Shown here: positions 9,001 to 17,748 of the stretch, in pieces
Position numbering within the stretch: the first letter of the stretch is position 1
Layout: every line of letters starts with the position of its first letter
NCBI GenBank assembly: GCA_023410575.1
Contig: JAEYPP010000057.1
Location: 30,639-94,638 of the forward strand
Reading direction: 5' to 3'
DNA from: Bacillota bacterium
Lineage (GTDB): Bacteria > Bacillota > Clostridia > Lachnospirales > Lachnospiraceae
Length of the DNA: 64,000 bases
Program-made: the position numbers and the translations under genes
Notes under the pieces: model-generated
Database searches by the model: none
The model's input: only the letters and a program-made list of their open reading frames with translations
Told to the model about the DNA's origin: nothing

Positions 9001-9030
9001 ACAAGTGAAACGGTTACCGAATCATCTTGT
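9001..9030 (-). promoter_or_regulatory. Second hairpin in the pnp leader
   Basis: ACAAG and TGA on one side pair with TCA and CTTGT on the other. An inner CGG-TTA-CCG hairpin lies at the tip. It is between the pnp promoter and the long hairpin. Confidence 0.45.
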
Positions 9031-9057
9031 CTTATGGGTATTTCCCCACTTCTTAAA

Positions 9058-9066
9058 ATTATAACA
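9058..9066 (-). promoter_or_regulatory. Extended -10 promoter of pnp
   Basis: The minus strand reads TGTTATAAT: a perfect TATAAT (9063-9058) with the TGn extension (9066-9064). There is no good -35 at 17 bases. It gives a leader of about 180 bases containing both hairpins. Confidence 0.6.
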
Positions 9067-9135
9067 CCATAAATTCAAAATTGCTACTATATTTTTAATA
9101 ATACCTCATCTTGCTCACTTTATACGAGAAAGCAC

Positions 9136-10407
9136 CTATGCCATAAAGCATTCACGTACTTTCGATGCCATATAAAGAGAACCTAAGATGCAAATAACAT
9201 CACAAGGCTGTGCACTTTCTAGTGCCGCCATAATACCATTCTCAACGCTACATTCTGCGCTAGCTTGACCGTTTAAGTCATGAATTGCCATAGCAAGATC
9301 GATTGCATCCAATGCTCGTTGGTTATCAGGTTTTACCGTATAGAAATGCTTCGCTATTGGAATTAATTTTGCTATCATACCTTTATAATTTTTATCAGCC
9401 ATCACGCCAATAACAAAAATCACTTTTTTATCAGGAACATATTTACTTAAAACTTTAACAACCTCATCAATACACTGCTCATTATGTCCACCATCTAATA
9501 TAACCAAAGGTTTCTTTGCTAGTATTTCAAATCGTGCCGGCCAACTAACCTGGAAAAGTCCATGTTTTACCATCTCATCTAGTATCTTATAACCTTGTGT
9601 ACGCAATTGCATAATTACTTCCAATGCAACAGCAGCATTCTTTCTCTGATGTTCTCCAATTAGCGGTAGTGATATATTATCAAAGGATTGATATGAAAAC
9701 TTTTGCATCGATAAAAACTCTTCATGAACTTGAATTAATTCAAAGCATGCCTTTACGTATTTTGCATTCTTCTCATCACACCTATTTCGTATGATTTCTT
9801 CCACTTCAACCACTTGCTCATAACTAACTACGACACCATTTTCCTTAATGATGCCCGCTTTACATGTTGCAATTTCTGTTAACGTATCCCCAAGAATAGC
9901 GGTATGATCCAATCCAATGTTAGTTAAGACGGAAACTAGTGGCGTAGGAATTACATTCGTAGCATCCCCTTCACCACCCATACCAGTTTCGAGTATTACA
10001 ATATCACATCTCTGAGCGAGAAAATAGTTAAATGCTATTGCAGTAATAAGTTCAAACTCTGTTGGACAATCCTCTTCTGGTAGTTTGGCAACGGCCTCCT
10101 TTACAAGCATAACATTATTTACAAATGCCTCATTATCAATCATCTCTCCATTGATACGAATTTGTTCATTCATCACCTCAAGATAAGGAGATGTATAAAG
10201 GCCAGTTTTATAACCTGCACACGATAAAATTGATGATAACATTGCTGATGTTGAACCTTTGCCATTGGTACCTGCTACATGAATAAATTTTAGCTTTTCC
10301 TCAGGATGTCCTAATAATACAAGTAGATTTTGCAAGCGTTCTAAGCCTAATTTACTTCCAAGACTTGCTGTTTTACTAATGAAGTCCAATGCTTCTTGAT
10401 ATTTCAT
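9136..10407 (-). CDS. folC: Folylpolyglutamate synthase / dihydrofolate synthase
   Basis: 423 residues, typical Mur-ligase-fold length. The P-loop HVAGTNGKGSTSAML (about residues 43-57), ETGMGGEGDATNV, NIGLDHTAILG and ILDGGHNEQ are the FolC landmarks. The enzyme adds glutamate to folates (and possibly dihydropteroate), trapping them in the cell. An ATG with GGAGG just upstream sets the start. It follows folT, the folate transporter subunit under a THF riboswitch, with a terminator-like hairpin between them, so uptake and retention of folate are neighbours here. Confidence 0.95.
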   Translation of the reverse strand: MKYQEALDFISKTASLGSKLGLERLQNLLVLLGHPEEKLKFIHVAGTNGKGSTSAMLSSILSCAGYKTGLYTSPYLEVMNEQIRINGEMIDNEAFVNNVMLVKEAVAKLPEEDCPTEFELITAIAFNYFLAQRCDIVILETGMGGEGDATNVIPTPLVSVLTNIGLDHTAILGDTLTEIATCKAGIIKENGVVVSYEQVVEVEEIIRNRCDEKNAKYVKACFELIQVHEEFLSMQKFSYQSFDNISLPLIGEHQRKNAAVALEVIMQLRTQGYKILDEMVKHGLFQVSWPARFEILAKKPLVILDGGHNEQCIDEVVKVLSKYVPDKKVIFVIGVMADKNYKGMIAKLIPIAKHFYTVKPDNQRALDAIDLAMAIHDLNGQASAECSVENGIMAALESAQPCDVICILGSLYMASKVRECFMA

Positions 10408-10523
10408 CGTCTATCCTCCGATGTAAGTTATTTCTTATTAATATGTTCATCAATTTATCAAGTAGGAATCGAGTGTCAAATTTAGTTTTCAATAATTTTA
10501 ATGCAAACTTTAATCGTGGAAAA

Positions 10524-10558
10524 AGGGCCTATCACAACTAATATTGTAACAGAACCCT
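10524..10558 (-). terminator. Terminator after folT
   Basis: AGGG plus a wobble-containing second helix (CTGTTACAA with TTGTGATAG) pair to form a stem ending GCCCT, followed on the minus strand by TTTTTCC. It lies between folT and folC. Confidence 0.6.
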
Positions 10559-10575
10559 CTTGAATTGTGTTTTAT

Positions 10576-11115
10576 TTACAAAATTTTTAAGATTGCTGAT
10601 TTTAATCTAGGCATTAACTCATAACTCATCAAACTAATAACGGCTATACTTGCTGCTGTCATAATTATGCACTGTAATCCTCTTGAAAAAACGATTGCGA
10701 AATAATTGCTACCACTAGTAAAAGCAATCCAAGCAGAATTCAAGAATAAGCTGAGAATACCATTTACAATTACTACAGAAGAGATAATACGTATCATAGT
10801 TTGCTTTTTGTATAAAAATAAACTATAAACAACCCCAATCAAAATGGCTGTGAACGTATATCCAGGGAAATATGGTCCTATTGGGAATAGTAATGCTCCA
10901 ATGAAATCACTAACTCCACCTACCACACCACCTGCCACTGGCCCGTAGAGAATTCCCGCCATTACCACTGGGATAAACGCAAAAGAAAACTTCATATTCC
11001 ATTGGGCAATTGATAAAAAGCGACTCATAATTATTTCAATAGCAATCAGCATTGCAAGTATAACAAGCTTATTAAGAGTTATTCTCTTGTTTACACTTCC
11101 TGCTTTTTTTGACAT
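10576..11115 (-). CDS. folT: Folate ECF transporter S component FolT
   Basis: 179 residues with about six hydrophobic segments and the S-component pattern FIPVVMAGILYGPVAGGVVGGVSD (quoted in parts: FIPVVMAGILYGP, then VAGGVVGGVSDFIGALLFP). Such proteins bind folate in the membrane and use a shared ECF energising module encoded elsewhere. The assignment to folate rests on the THF riboswitch immediately upstream and folC immediately downstream. AAGGAGG lies nine bases before the ATG. Confidence 0.9.
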   Translation of the reverse strand: MSKKAGSVNKRITLNKLVILAMLIAIEIIMSRFLSIAQWNMKFSFAFIPVVMAGILYGPVAGGVVGGVSDFIGALLFPIGPYFPGYTFTAILIGVVYSLFLYKKQTMIRIISSVVIVNGILSLFLNSAWIAFTSGSNYFAIVFSRGLQCIIMTAASIAVISLMSYELMPRLKSAILKIL

Positions 11116-11225
11116 AGAACTTCCTCCTTTCTCGATTGGAACATACGAGTGTCCGAATCGTCAATTGTCGAGCATAATATTAATAATATGCTACAACAAA
11201 AGGAAATTCTTTTATTTTGTATGTA

Positions 11226-11320
11226 GCAGCGGGATGCGAATTTTGTACCGCAAGAAAACTTTTCGTCCACTCGGCAACTCCCCGTCCGTGTGACACTTAA
11301 CGCACAAAACTCTACTCTGC
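11226..11320 (-). promoter_or_regulatory. Tetrahydrofolate (THF) riboswitch
   Basis: The minus strand carries the conserved blocks of the THF riboswitch in order: GCAGAGTAG, GTGCGTTAAGTGT, GGGGAGTTGCCGAG, GGACGAAAAG, GCGGTACAAAATTC and GCATCCCGCTGC. The first and last pair as the closing stem. It lies about 110 bases before the folT start. No T-rich terminator follows, so control is probably at translation, where the folT ribosome binding site follows a further small hairpin. Confidence 0.9.
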
Positions 11321-11347
11321 AACAATATTCTGCTATTCGACTGTTTT

Positions 11348-11376
11348 ACTCTAGCACATGAGATATCGAAAGTCAA
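11348..11376 (-). promoter_or_regulatory. Promoter of the folT riboswitch transcript
   Basis: TTGACT (11376-11371), 17 bases, TAGAGT (11353-11348) on the minus strand, placed about 28 bases before the riboswitch closing stem. Confidence 0.65.
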
Positions 11377-11392
11377 TAGTTTAACTCTGGGT

Positions 11393-11893
11393 TTACTTAT
11401 GAATCAAGTCATATTTGTTAGCATAAAAAACTCCAACACCTAAAAATGCATAACCAAATATTATATCAGGTAATATATCTTGTATTACTTCAGGATATTC
11501 TCGGAGAACTAGAAATACGATATCGATATCTAATTCTGCCTTATAAGCAATTCCGATCAACTCAGCTAAAAAGATGGCAGCTGCAGCAATAACTAATATA
11601 ATAACTAAGGTTATGACACTTACTTTTTCTTTTGATAGAAACATATACCCACATACACCAAGCAATAGAGTACCCGCTCCAATAATCCCAACTATGTAAC
11701 CAATCTGCATGACCAATATCCACAATGCTGCACCAATGGCAATTCCAATGATAGCACCAATCCATCCTAATATAGGATGGGTAACTTGTGCATTATAATT
11801 TAAACTTGTTTTTGTTGCATCATAGGGAGTAAAAGCATCAAACTGAGATTCTTTTGTGTTAAGAGAGTCATTATTCATAGCATTATTATCCAT
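11393..11893 (-). CDS. Uncharacterised four-helix membrane protein
   Basis: 166 residues. About 40 polar N-terminal residues rich in Asn/Asp/Thr are followed by four hydrophobic segments at roughly residues 43-62, 67-86, 92-113 and 140-158. I do not recognise a family. A good promoter and a short leader hairpin precede it, and the ribosome binding site is weak (AGGTAG). Its stop is 17 bases from the folT -35 box, so it is its own unit. No catalytic motif is visible. Confidence 0.75.
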   Translation of the reverse strand: MDNNAMNNDSLNTKESQFDAFTPYDATKTSLNYNAQVTHPILGWIGAIIGIAIGAALWILVMQIGYIVGIIGAGTLLLGVCGYMFLSKEKVSVITLVIILVIAAAAIFLAELIGIAYKAELDIDIVFLVLREYPEVIQDILPDIIFGYAFLGVGVFYANKYDLIHK

Positions 11894-11934
11894 TAACTTA
11901 CTCTACCTTTCCTAATTTTACATAAAACATAAAT

Positions 11935-11959
11935 ATGGATATGGTAAATCTATATCCAT
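11935..11959 (-). promoter_or_regulatory. Leader hairpin of the four-helix membrane protein
   Basis: ATGGATAT pairs with ATATCCAT around a 9-base loop, five bases after the -10 box, so it would sit at the extreme 5' end of the message or act as an operator. Confidence 0.4.
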
Positions 11960-11963
11960 ACAT

Positions 11964-11992
11964 ATTATAGTAGAATATGGTATTTTTTGCAA
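11964..11992 (-). promoter_or_regulatory. Promoter of the four-helix membrane protein
   Basis: TTGCAA (11992-11987), 17 bases, perfect TATAAT (11969-11964) on the minus strand. Confidence 0.6.
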
Positions 11993-12105
11993 ATAAATAT
12001 TATTTCGATAGTTTCGATTCTGTCAACCATGCTCCAGAGCATTATCTTCTAACATATTAGTTAAAAAAAGCTTTTGGGTCCTTCTTTTGGTATGCTTATT
12101 TTATT

Positions 12106-12275
12106 GGACTGTCGCACTAGCTGAATATTGTATAAAAGAATGAAGGGCGATGGTATTTTTCGGAGTGCCTTACAAGTCCCCACACGCACTTTGTGGGGCT
12201 TGTGAGCGTAGCGCTACAGCGAAAATATACCATCACCCTACATTCTTTATTCATACTGCCCTTAGTGCGACAGCC
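12106..12275. repeat. 170-bp hairpin repeat element (MITE-like)
   Basis: Nested inverted arms: CTGTCGCACTA (12109-12119) with TAGTGCGACAG (12263-12273); 12137-12162 with 12220-12246, sharing AGAATG, AGGG, GATGGTAT and TTTTCG; and an inner CAAGTCCCCACA (12173-12184) with TGTGGGGCTTG (12192-12202). The whole segment folds on itself. It contains no credible gene and lies downstream of a terminator, a typical landing place for a small non-autonomous element. Confidence 0.7.
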
Positions 12276-12286
12276 GGATAAAAAAA

Positions 12287-12315
12287 GCATGTCTAACATT
12301 TTTTGCTAGACATGC
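12287..12315 (-). terminator. Terminator of the flavodoxin-like gene
   Basis: GCATGTCTAGCA pairs with TGTTAGACATGC, followed on the minus strand by TTTTTTT. Classic intrinsic terminator, 84 bases after the stop. Confidence 0.85.
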
Positions 12316-12398
12316 ACATGATAGTAAATTATGTATTTTAATATCCCTACAATTCAATCTCTTAGTAATGTTTTTTTTCAACTTAACAAGATACAATT

Positions 12399-12899
12399 TT
12401 AGTCTACGCTTAGATAATCTACTAACAATTTAATATATCTTTTATCAGATGCATCAAAAGATGCACTCAATACTTTTTCCATAAAGAGATCTCGTGATGT
12501 TTTATTTTTTTTCTTGGAAAGTTTTTTTCTCGTTAATACCAACATATTTCGTTTCATAAAATCAAGTTTTTCAAATTGGATTCCACCTTGCATATAAAAG
12601 AACGGAAGAGTTCCCAAACGATTTGCTTCTATGATATCATGAATCACTTCTCTTGAACGCTCGCTTGCTCCAACTGCAAAAACTATTAACTTTCCATTAC
12701 ACGCCTTTTGTACTTTATCTAACCCCACAACCGTATTGCCCATCACCCATCCACCAAAAATAATCATCTCATATTCGGACAATGCTTGTTTTGAAACATT
12801 ATTTAAGGCATGAGCTTCACAATTCAATTCTTTTGCAATCCATTCGGCATACTGTTGCGTAAATCCAGTAAAACTTTGATATACAACCAATCTCTTCAT
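12399..12899 (-). CDS. Flavodoxin-domain protein
   Basis: 166 residues from the ATG at 12899, which has AAGGAG seven bases upstream; the ATG two codons earlier is too close to that site. The N-terminus RLVVYQSFTGFTQQYAEWIAKEL is the FMN-phosphate loop pattern of flavodoxins (shown here as VVYQSFTGFTQQYAEWIAKE), and YEMIIFGGWVMGN matches the second flavin loop. The C-terminal 60 residues are lysine-rich. Small proteins of this kind carry electrons or resemble menaquinone-dependent protoporphyrinogen oxidase; no partner reductase is adjacent. It follows the leucine-rich repeat genes but has its own terminator. Confidence 0.8.
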   Translation of the reverse strand: MKRLVVYQSFTGFTQQYAEWIAKELNCEAHALNNVSKQALSEYEMIIFGGWVMGNTVVGLDKVQKACNGKLIVFAVGASERSREVIHDIIEANRLGTLPFFYMQGGIQFEKLDFMKRNMLVLTRKKLSKKKNKTSRDLFMEKVLSASFDASDKRYIKLLVDYLSVD

Positions 12900-12990
12900 G
12901 ATCATTCTCCTTATCTAAATGTTTATAGCTAATTATATCATAAAATTTAAATTCTTTTCAATTACCTTCACATGTTTGTGAATAGTTTTT

Positions 12991-15096
12991 TCAATATTCA
13001 TATGAAGAAGTTATTATTTTTCCATATACGTCATACCAAGGACTTTGGCTAGTAAGATTCTTTAGATAAGGATGTGACTCAAAAATCTTCTCGTTCACAA
13101 TGTACGTAACATCCTTTGGTATTGTAAAGCTCTGACTTTTCTTTCCCATTGGGTATATTTCTAATGAGCAGGAATTTCCATAACCTATACTATATAGTAC
13201 GGAATCAATGCAAGCAAATTCTTTATTGCTAGCTGGAACTGTAATACTCTTTAAGTTTTTAAATAAATAACTATGATTTATCCATGAAATCCTACTCAAG
13301 TTCTTCGATAATTTCAGATTCGTTAGATATTGGTTTCCTGTCATTACTGTAAACACTTCTGTCTTGTCAGGTATTATATAACTTTTTGTTGTCTTACCCA
13401 CTGGATAATATATTAAGGTTTTCATATCCTTCGTAAATAAAACACCATTTACAGCCGTCAAATATTTATTTCCTGTTGCAACTTTTATCTCTTTTAATTT
13501 CTTACAACCTTCAAACCATCTATAATAATCTTGATATTTCAAATTTTTAGATAACGTAATGGACTGTAGATAATTCTGCCCAAGAAACGCATTACTACAT
13601 AGCGTAGTAACCGAAGAAGGAATAATAAAGTTACCATCTTTTTTATTCTGTGGATAACAAATTAACTTTTTCATGGAAGCAGAATATAAAACATTCTTCA
13701 CTACCTTAGCACTTTTATTGTTCTTTCCCAACTTAATCTGCGTTAAGTTAGGAAAAAGTTCATATGGGAAATCCTCTCCTGTACCCTCGATTACTACTGT
13801 ATTTACGGATGGAGCCCCGTTTATATCGGTGTAATAAAATCTAAATTCGCTCGGTATCGTTATGGTAGTCTGCTTTGTACTTGGTGGAATGATTAATAGT
13901 CGTGAATATCCACTAGTATAAAGACAATCACTATATAAAGCAAAACTCTCATTTCCCTTTTCAACCTCTATCGTCGATAAAGAATCGATATCTCTGATAC
14001 TATTTATTTCGGATAAATCTCTTGGAATCGTTAATTGCGTCACCTCTGAAATACAAGGAATCGTATTCTCGTCAAGGCTTAACCGCTTTAGTGTACTTGG
14101 AAAAGTTAACTCTGTTACTTTCTTATCTGATGGCCAATAAACAAGAGAATCCAGATTCTTCGTATAAAGCACACCATCCAGAGTTGTATATAAATCATTA
14201 TCTGTTATTTCGACAGCTGCAATATGACTATTCTCAAATGGTGAAAATTGAATACTTATTTCTCCCATTTCAGAAGGTAATATGAGCTTTTCGATGGTTG
14301 CACCCCTCATGCTATATTCATATAACTTTGTTACTGTGCATGGTACCATGTATATATCTACTTTCTCTCCTATCGGATAAGCGATCAATTCTGTTTGATC
14401 ATAATTAAATAACACCCCATCAATCTCGGAAAAAAAACAATTATCTTTCGCTACCGAGTACCTCTTTAAATTTGGTAATTCCACATCATTTGCTAACGAG
14501 CAATAGCTACCTCCCGAGAATCTCGCACCAATTTTAATTTCTTCTAGGTATCGATTGTTCTTAAACGCACAACCTGAAAAGTCATCAACAAATTCAGGCA
14601 TTACATATACCTTATCTTCTTTTCCCGCAGGATAGTAAAGTAATTCTGTCATATCTTTTGAATAAAGTACATTATCTTCTACAGCAAAGTAAGGATTCGA
14701 AGAATCTATTACAATTGACTTTAATTTAGTTAGTGAATAGATTGGGTGGTCATAGTTATAATCTAAATACATTGGGTAGAAAGCATTCCCTAATGACTCT
14801 AGATTATCCGGTAATTCAAGTACTTCTACATTAGGAAATTGAAAAAAAACTTTAGAAGGTAAACTCTCTACATCATCAGTAAATGTAATTTTTTTTACTT
14901 GATCAAATTTAGAATTTAAACTAATATTTTTAAATGTAGCATCTTTCGTAATGCATATGGTTGATTGCCCTTGGTAATTATCTATTGTGTCATCAGAATA
15001 CAAAAACACATCATTTTCACTAGCTTTTACTTGAGTTGGTAGTAACATAATACAACTGATGACAAAGATTAAATAATAACGAATATATCTCTTCAT
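12991..15096 (-). CDS. Secreted BspA-like leucine-rich repeat protein (downstream copy)
   Basis: 701 residues with a signal peptide (MKRYIRYYLIFVISCIMLLP, cleavage probably near VKA-SE). The rest is LRR_5/BspA-type repeats with a recurring inserted beta-hairpin of the form DGVLY..DMKTLIYYPVGK; I count seven such cassettes. No LPXTG, SLH, choline-binding or lipobox signal is visible, so surface attachment is unclear. GGAGG lies just before the ATG. It starts 13 bases after the stop of the related upstream gene, so the two form an operon. BspA-like proteins bind host or matrix proteins in some bacteria; the target here is unknown. Confidence 0.85.
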   Translation of the reverse strand: MKRYIRYYLIFVISCIMLLPTQVKASENDVFLYSDDTIDNYQGQSTICITKDATFKNISLNSKFDQVKKITFTDDVESLPSKVFFQFPNVEVLELPDNLESLGNAFYPMYLDYNYDHPIYSLTKLKSIVIDSSNPYFAVEDNVLYSKDMTELLYYPAGKEDKVYVMPEFVDDFSGCAFKNNRYLEEIKIGARFSGGSYCSLANDVELPNLKRYSVAKDNCFFSEIDGVLFNYDQTELIAYPIGEKVDIYMVPCTVTKLYEYSMRGATIEKLILPSEMGEISIQFSPFENSHIAAVEITDNDLYTTLDGVLYTKNLDSLVYWPSDKKVTELTFPSTLKRLSLDENTIPCISEVTQLTIPRDLSEINSIRDIDSLSTIEVEKGNESFALYSDCLYTSGYSRLLIIPPSTKQTTITIPSEFRFYYTDINGAPSVNTVVIEGTGEDFPYELFPNLTQIKLGKNNKSAKVVKNVLYSASMKKLICYPQNKKDGNFIIPSSVTTLCSNAFLGQNYLQSITLSKNLKYQDYYRWFEGCKKLKEIKVATGNKYLTAVNGVLFTKDMKTLIYYPVGKTTKSYIIPDKTEVFTVMTGNQYLTNLKLSKNLSRISWINHSYLFKNLKSITVPASNKEFACIDSVLYSIGYGNSCSLEIYPMGKKSQSFTIPKDVTYIVNEKIFESHPYLKNLTSQSPWYDVYGKIITSSYEY

Positions 15097-15108
15097 AGTA
15101 TCCTCCAG

Positions 15109-17136
15109 TTAATTTTCTTTGTACTTAAGCTCTATTTTTCGAAAATCTAAATCTTTGGGATAATCATCGTAGTATCTTAATATGCCATCACTGATATAGA
15201 AATGTTCGCTTTTCGAATGGATTAATACCGTTTTCAGATATGGATGTTGTGTAAGAAATTCAATATTTGCAAACCAATAGATTTCTTTTGTTACTTCATA
15301 TTCTGTGGATTTCTTTGCCATTGGATAAGCAACTAACACTTGATAACTATCACTACCTTGAATTAATACCCCATCCACTGATTTAAAGTCTTTATTCTCT
15401 TTATCGACATGGATTTCGGTCAAGGCAGAATACCTCAACAATGAATCTCCATAAATATTCCCTACTGAATCAGATTCACCAATAATATTAAAACTTATCA
15501 GAGTTTTTGGTAACGAAAGTGTTACTAAATAATTGTTTTCATTTAAGAACCAAGCATCCGTAATTCCTTCTGGAACCGAATAGCTCTGATCTTTTTTCTG
15601 TGAAGGATACAGTAATAATTTTTTTATATCCTTTGAAAATAAGACACCATTCACCGAACAATAATACGGATTGTCCCTATTGACAATAAACTTTTCAAGT
15701 CGAGGACACTCGCTTCCTATTGGGTTTGAGTAGTGAAACTCATATCCACTTGTATTTAATTCTCTGAGATCATATAAATTGCATTTGTTAGGTACCGTTA
15801 TATTCTCAATATAATTCTGTATCACAAGTTGATCGTTATCTACCAATGCCACAGATTTAGGAATTGCAAAATCGCTTTGTGGTAAATCGATTGGATACCA
15901 TAACAATTTTGTCTGGTTTGCATTATAAAGTACGCCATCCACCAACTTAAAACTTTTATTCGATGATGCGAGCTTTAACTCTTGTAAATGGCTGAATCCA
16001 GATAGTAATACTTGATTTGCTTCCCTTTTTCCTCTAAGCTCACGAAGCTTTGAAGGTAAAGATAAAACTTTTGTTGTATTCTCTGTATAGAACAGGTCCA
16101 TAGGTAAAATTGTCAGTTCATTATGTAAGTCAATTTCCGTATCTGCATTTTTGTTTGGATACATACGAATTCGTTGATAATCAAGTGAATATAACACTCC
16201 ATCATATAACTTAAAATATTTATGATTTGAATCAACTAGGATTCGTTCGATTTGATTGTCCTCGGTATTAATAATAGCTGTTAAGCCATTGGGAATAGAA
16301 ATTGTTCTTGCAGCAGAAAAATTACGTATTTTCTTGCAATCTAAATATCGAAGTGTCTCTGGAAATGTCAGCGTTTCTTCCTTCTTAGCATCTGGCCAAT
16401 AATAAAGAAATGTCTTTTCTTTATTATATACAACACCATCAACAGAACATAAACTTGTATTATCTGGCGAAAAACTTATTGTTTCTAGAGTGCTATCTAA
16501 AAACGCTTTATTACAAATCACACGAAGGCTTGTTGGTAATATTACTGAAGTAACTTCTGTACCTGCAAATGCATAATCCATAATAGCATACAGTCCTTCT
16601 TCAAATTTAATTGACTTGATAGGAGCTTTATAAAATGCATATTTACCTATTACTATAGTACCATTGTTAATTTTTACATCTTGGCTTGCTCCATGGGGAT
16701 AATAAATCAGCTCCGTCTTCGATTTATTATATAAGACTCCATCAATTGAACTGTACATTAAATTATCTTCATCTACAATAAACTGCTGCAAGCTTGGTAA
16801 ACTCGTGGCTACGTTAAAATCAATATTGCTGATACTACTCGGAATGGTAAGTGTAACTGCATTCTCAAAGCAAGTTAAATCCTCACCAAACAAATAGGTG
16901 GAATTCTGACTGATCTTTATATGCTTTACCTTTTTGCATTTTTCTATGAGATCTAAATTATCTGCTTGAAATGTGATACGACTAAGAACAATGGTATCCT
17001 CCCCTTCAAATACATAACCTTGTTTTATCAACAGATCATTATCTGCACTCGCCGCATTTACTTTCTTACTATCTCCAGTAGCTAGGTATAATATCGCCAA
17101 AACAAGCCCCAAACATAATATATACTTCCTCTTCAC
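15109..17136 (-). CDS. Secreted BspA-like leucine-rich repeat protein (upstream copy)
   Basis: The start is best placed at the GTG at 17136, eight bases after AAAGGGG; it leaves a normal signal peptide (VKRKYILCLGLVLAILYLAT, cleavage near VNA-AS). The frame is open to 17196 but that region has no good site. The mature 645 or so residues are LRR_5-type repeats with six cassettes like DGVLYNKSKTELIYYPHG. It is a diverged paralogue of the next gene (same cassette spacing, low identity), pointing to an old tandem duplication. No wall anchor motif is visible. The pair lies between rpsO and pnp, splitting a gene order conserved in Bacillus. Confidence 0.85.
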   Translation of the reverse strand: MKRKYILCLGLVLAILYLATGDSKKVNAASADNDLLIKQGYVFEGEDTIVLSRITFQADNLDLIEKCKKVKHIKISQNSTYLFGEDLTCFENAVTLTIPSSISNIDFNVATSLPSLQQFIVDEDNLMYSSIDGVLYNKSKTELIYYPHGASQDVKINNGTIVIGKYAFYKAPIKSIKFEEGLYAIMDYAFAGTEVTSVILPTSLRVICNKAFLDSTLETISFSPDNTSLCSVDGVVYNKEKTFLYYWPDAKKEETLTFPETLRYLDCKKIRNFSAARTISIPNGLTAIINTEDNQIERILVDSNHKYFKLYDGVLYSLDYQRIRMYPNKNADTEIDLHNELTILPMDLFYTENTTKVLSLPSKLRELRGKREANQVLLSGFSHLQELKLASSNKSFKLVDGVLYNANQTKLLWYPIDLPQSDFAIPKSVALVDNDQLVIQNYIENITVPNKCNLYDLRELNTSGYEFHYSNPIGSECPRLEKFIVNRDNPYYCSVNGVLFSKDIKKLLLYPSQKKDQSYSVPEGITDAWFLNENNYLVTLSLPKTLISFNIIGESDSVGNIYGDSLLRYSALTEIHVDKENKDFKSVDGVLIQGSDSYQVLVAYPMAKKSTEYEVTKEIYWFANIEFLTQHPYLKTVLIHSKSEHFYISDGILRYYDDYPKDLDFRKIELKYKEN

Positions 17137-17351
17137 ACTGATAACCCCTTTCCTATTGATATCCATATTATGTAATCTATATTTTATCCTTGTCAAACTT
17201 ATGGCATAATAATAACTTCTCTTTTGGTGCTACCGGCCTTGCAAGCAGATACCATATATATGTTTACTTATTCTTAGGGACAATACGTTAATTGTATTGC
17301 TAATCTCATAATCTTAACATTTCCTTGTGCAAAATGGCTGCATACAAAAAA

Positions 17352-17370
17352 GGCTGCACTATGTGCAGCC
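17352..17370 (-). terminator. rpsO terminator
   Basis: GGCTGCACATAGTGCAGCC hairpin followed by TTTTTTG on the minus strand, 16 bases after the rpsO stop. Confidence 0.9.
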
Positions 17371-17386
17371 TCAAAATTCACTAAAA

Positions 17387-17653
17387 TTACTTTCTTAAGC
17401 CTAATTTTGCGATTAACTCACGGTAACCTTCAACGTTAGTCTTCTTTAAGTACTCAAGTAAACCTCTTCTTTGACCAACCATCTTAAGAAGACCTCTTCT
17501 TGAGTGGTGATCCTTGTTGTTGTTCTTTAAATGCTCTGTTAACTCAGTAATTCTTGCTGTTAATAAAGCGATCTGAACTTCTGGTGAACCAGTATCTGTA
17601 GCTGTTCTACCATAAGTTGTGATAATTTCTTGTTTCTTTTCTTTGCTAATCAT
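17387..17653 (-). CDS. rpsO: 30S ribosomal protein S15
   Basis: 88 residues, the normal S15 length. Family hallmarks are present: TGSPEVQIALLTARI, HLKNNNKDHHSRRGLL and VGQRRGLLEYL. S15 is a primary binder of the 16S rRNA central domain. AGGAGG lies eight bases upstream of the ATG. It has its own promoter, leader and terminator, and so is monocistronic here rather than joined to pnp as in many bacteria. Confidence 0.98.
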   Translation of the reverse strand: MISKEKKQEIITTYGRTATDTGSPEVQIALLTARITELTEHLKNNNKDHHSRRGLLKMVGQRRGLLEYLKKTNVEGYRELIAKLGLRK

Positions 17654-17742
17654 TGATTAGTCCTCCTTAGATATAATTATAATCACCAAACACCAAGAAT
17701 CAGGTCGGAGTGTCCACAAATCCGAGTGAAGGCTCTTACACA
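17654..17742 (-). promoter_or_regulatory. rpsO leader, possible S15 autoregulatory RNA
   Basis: About 89 bases between the predicted start of transcription and the ATG. TCGGA pairs with TCCGA around TTTGTGGACAC, and GTGTTTGGTG repeats lie close to the ribosome binding site. S15 represses its own message through such leaders in several bacteria, using different folds; identity of this one is inference. Confidence 0.4.
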
Positions 17743-17748
17743 AGTTAG

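Noticed and set aside
12117..12299. Sixty-codon minus-strand frame
   Set aside because: It lies within the hairpin element and its upstream terminator and has no ribosome binding site.
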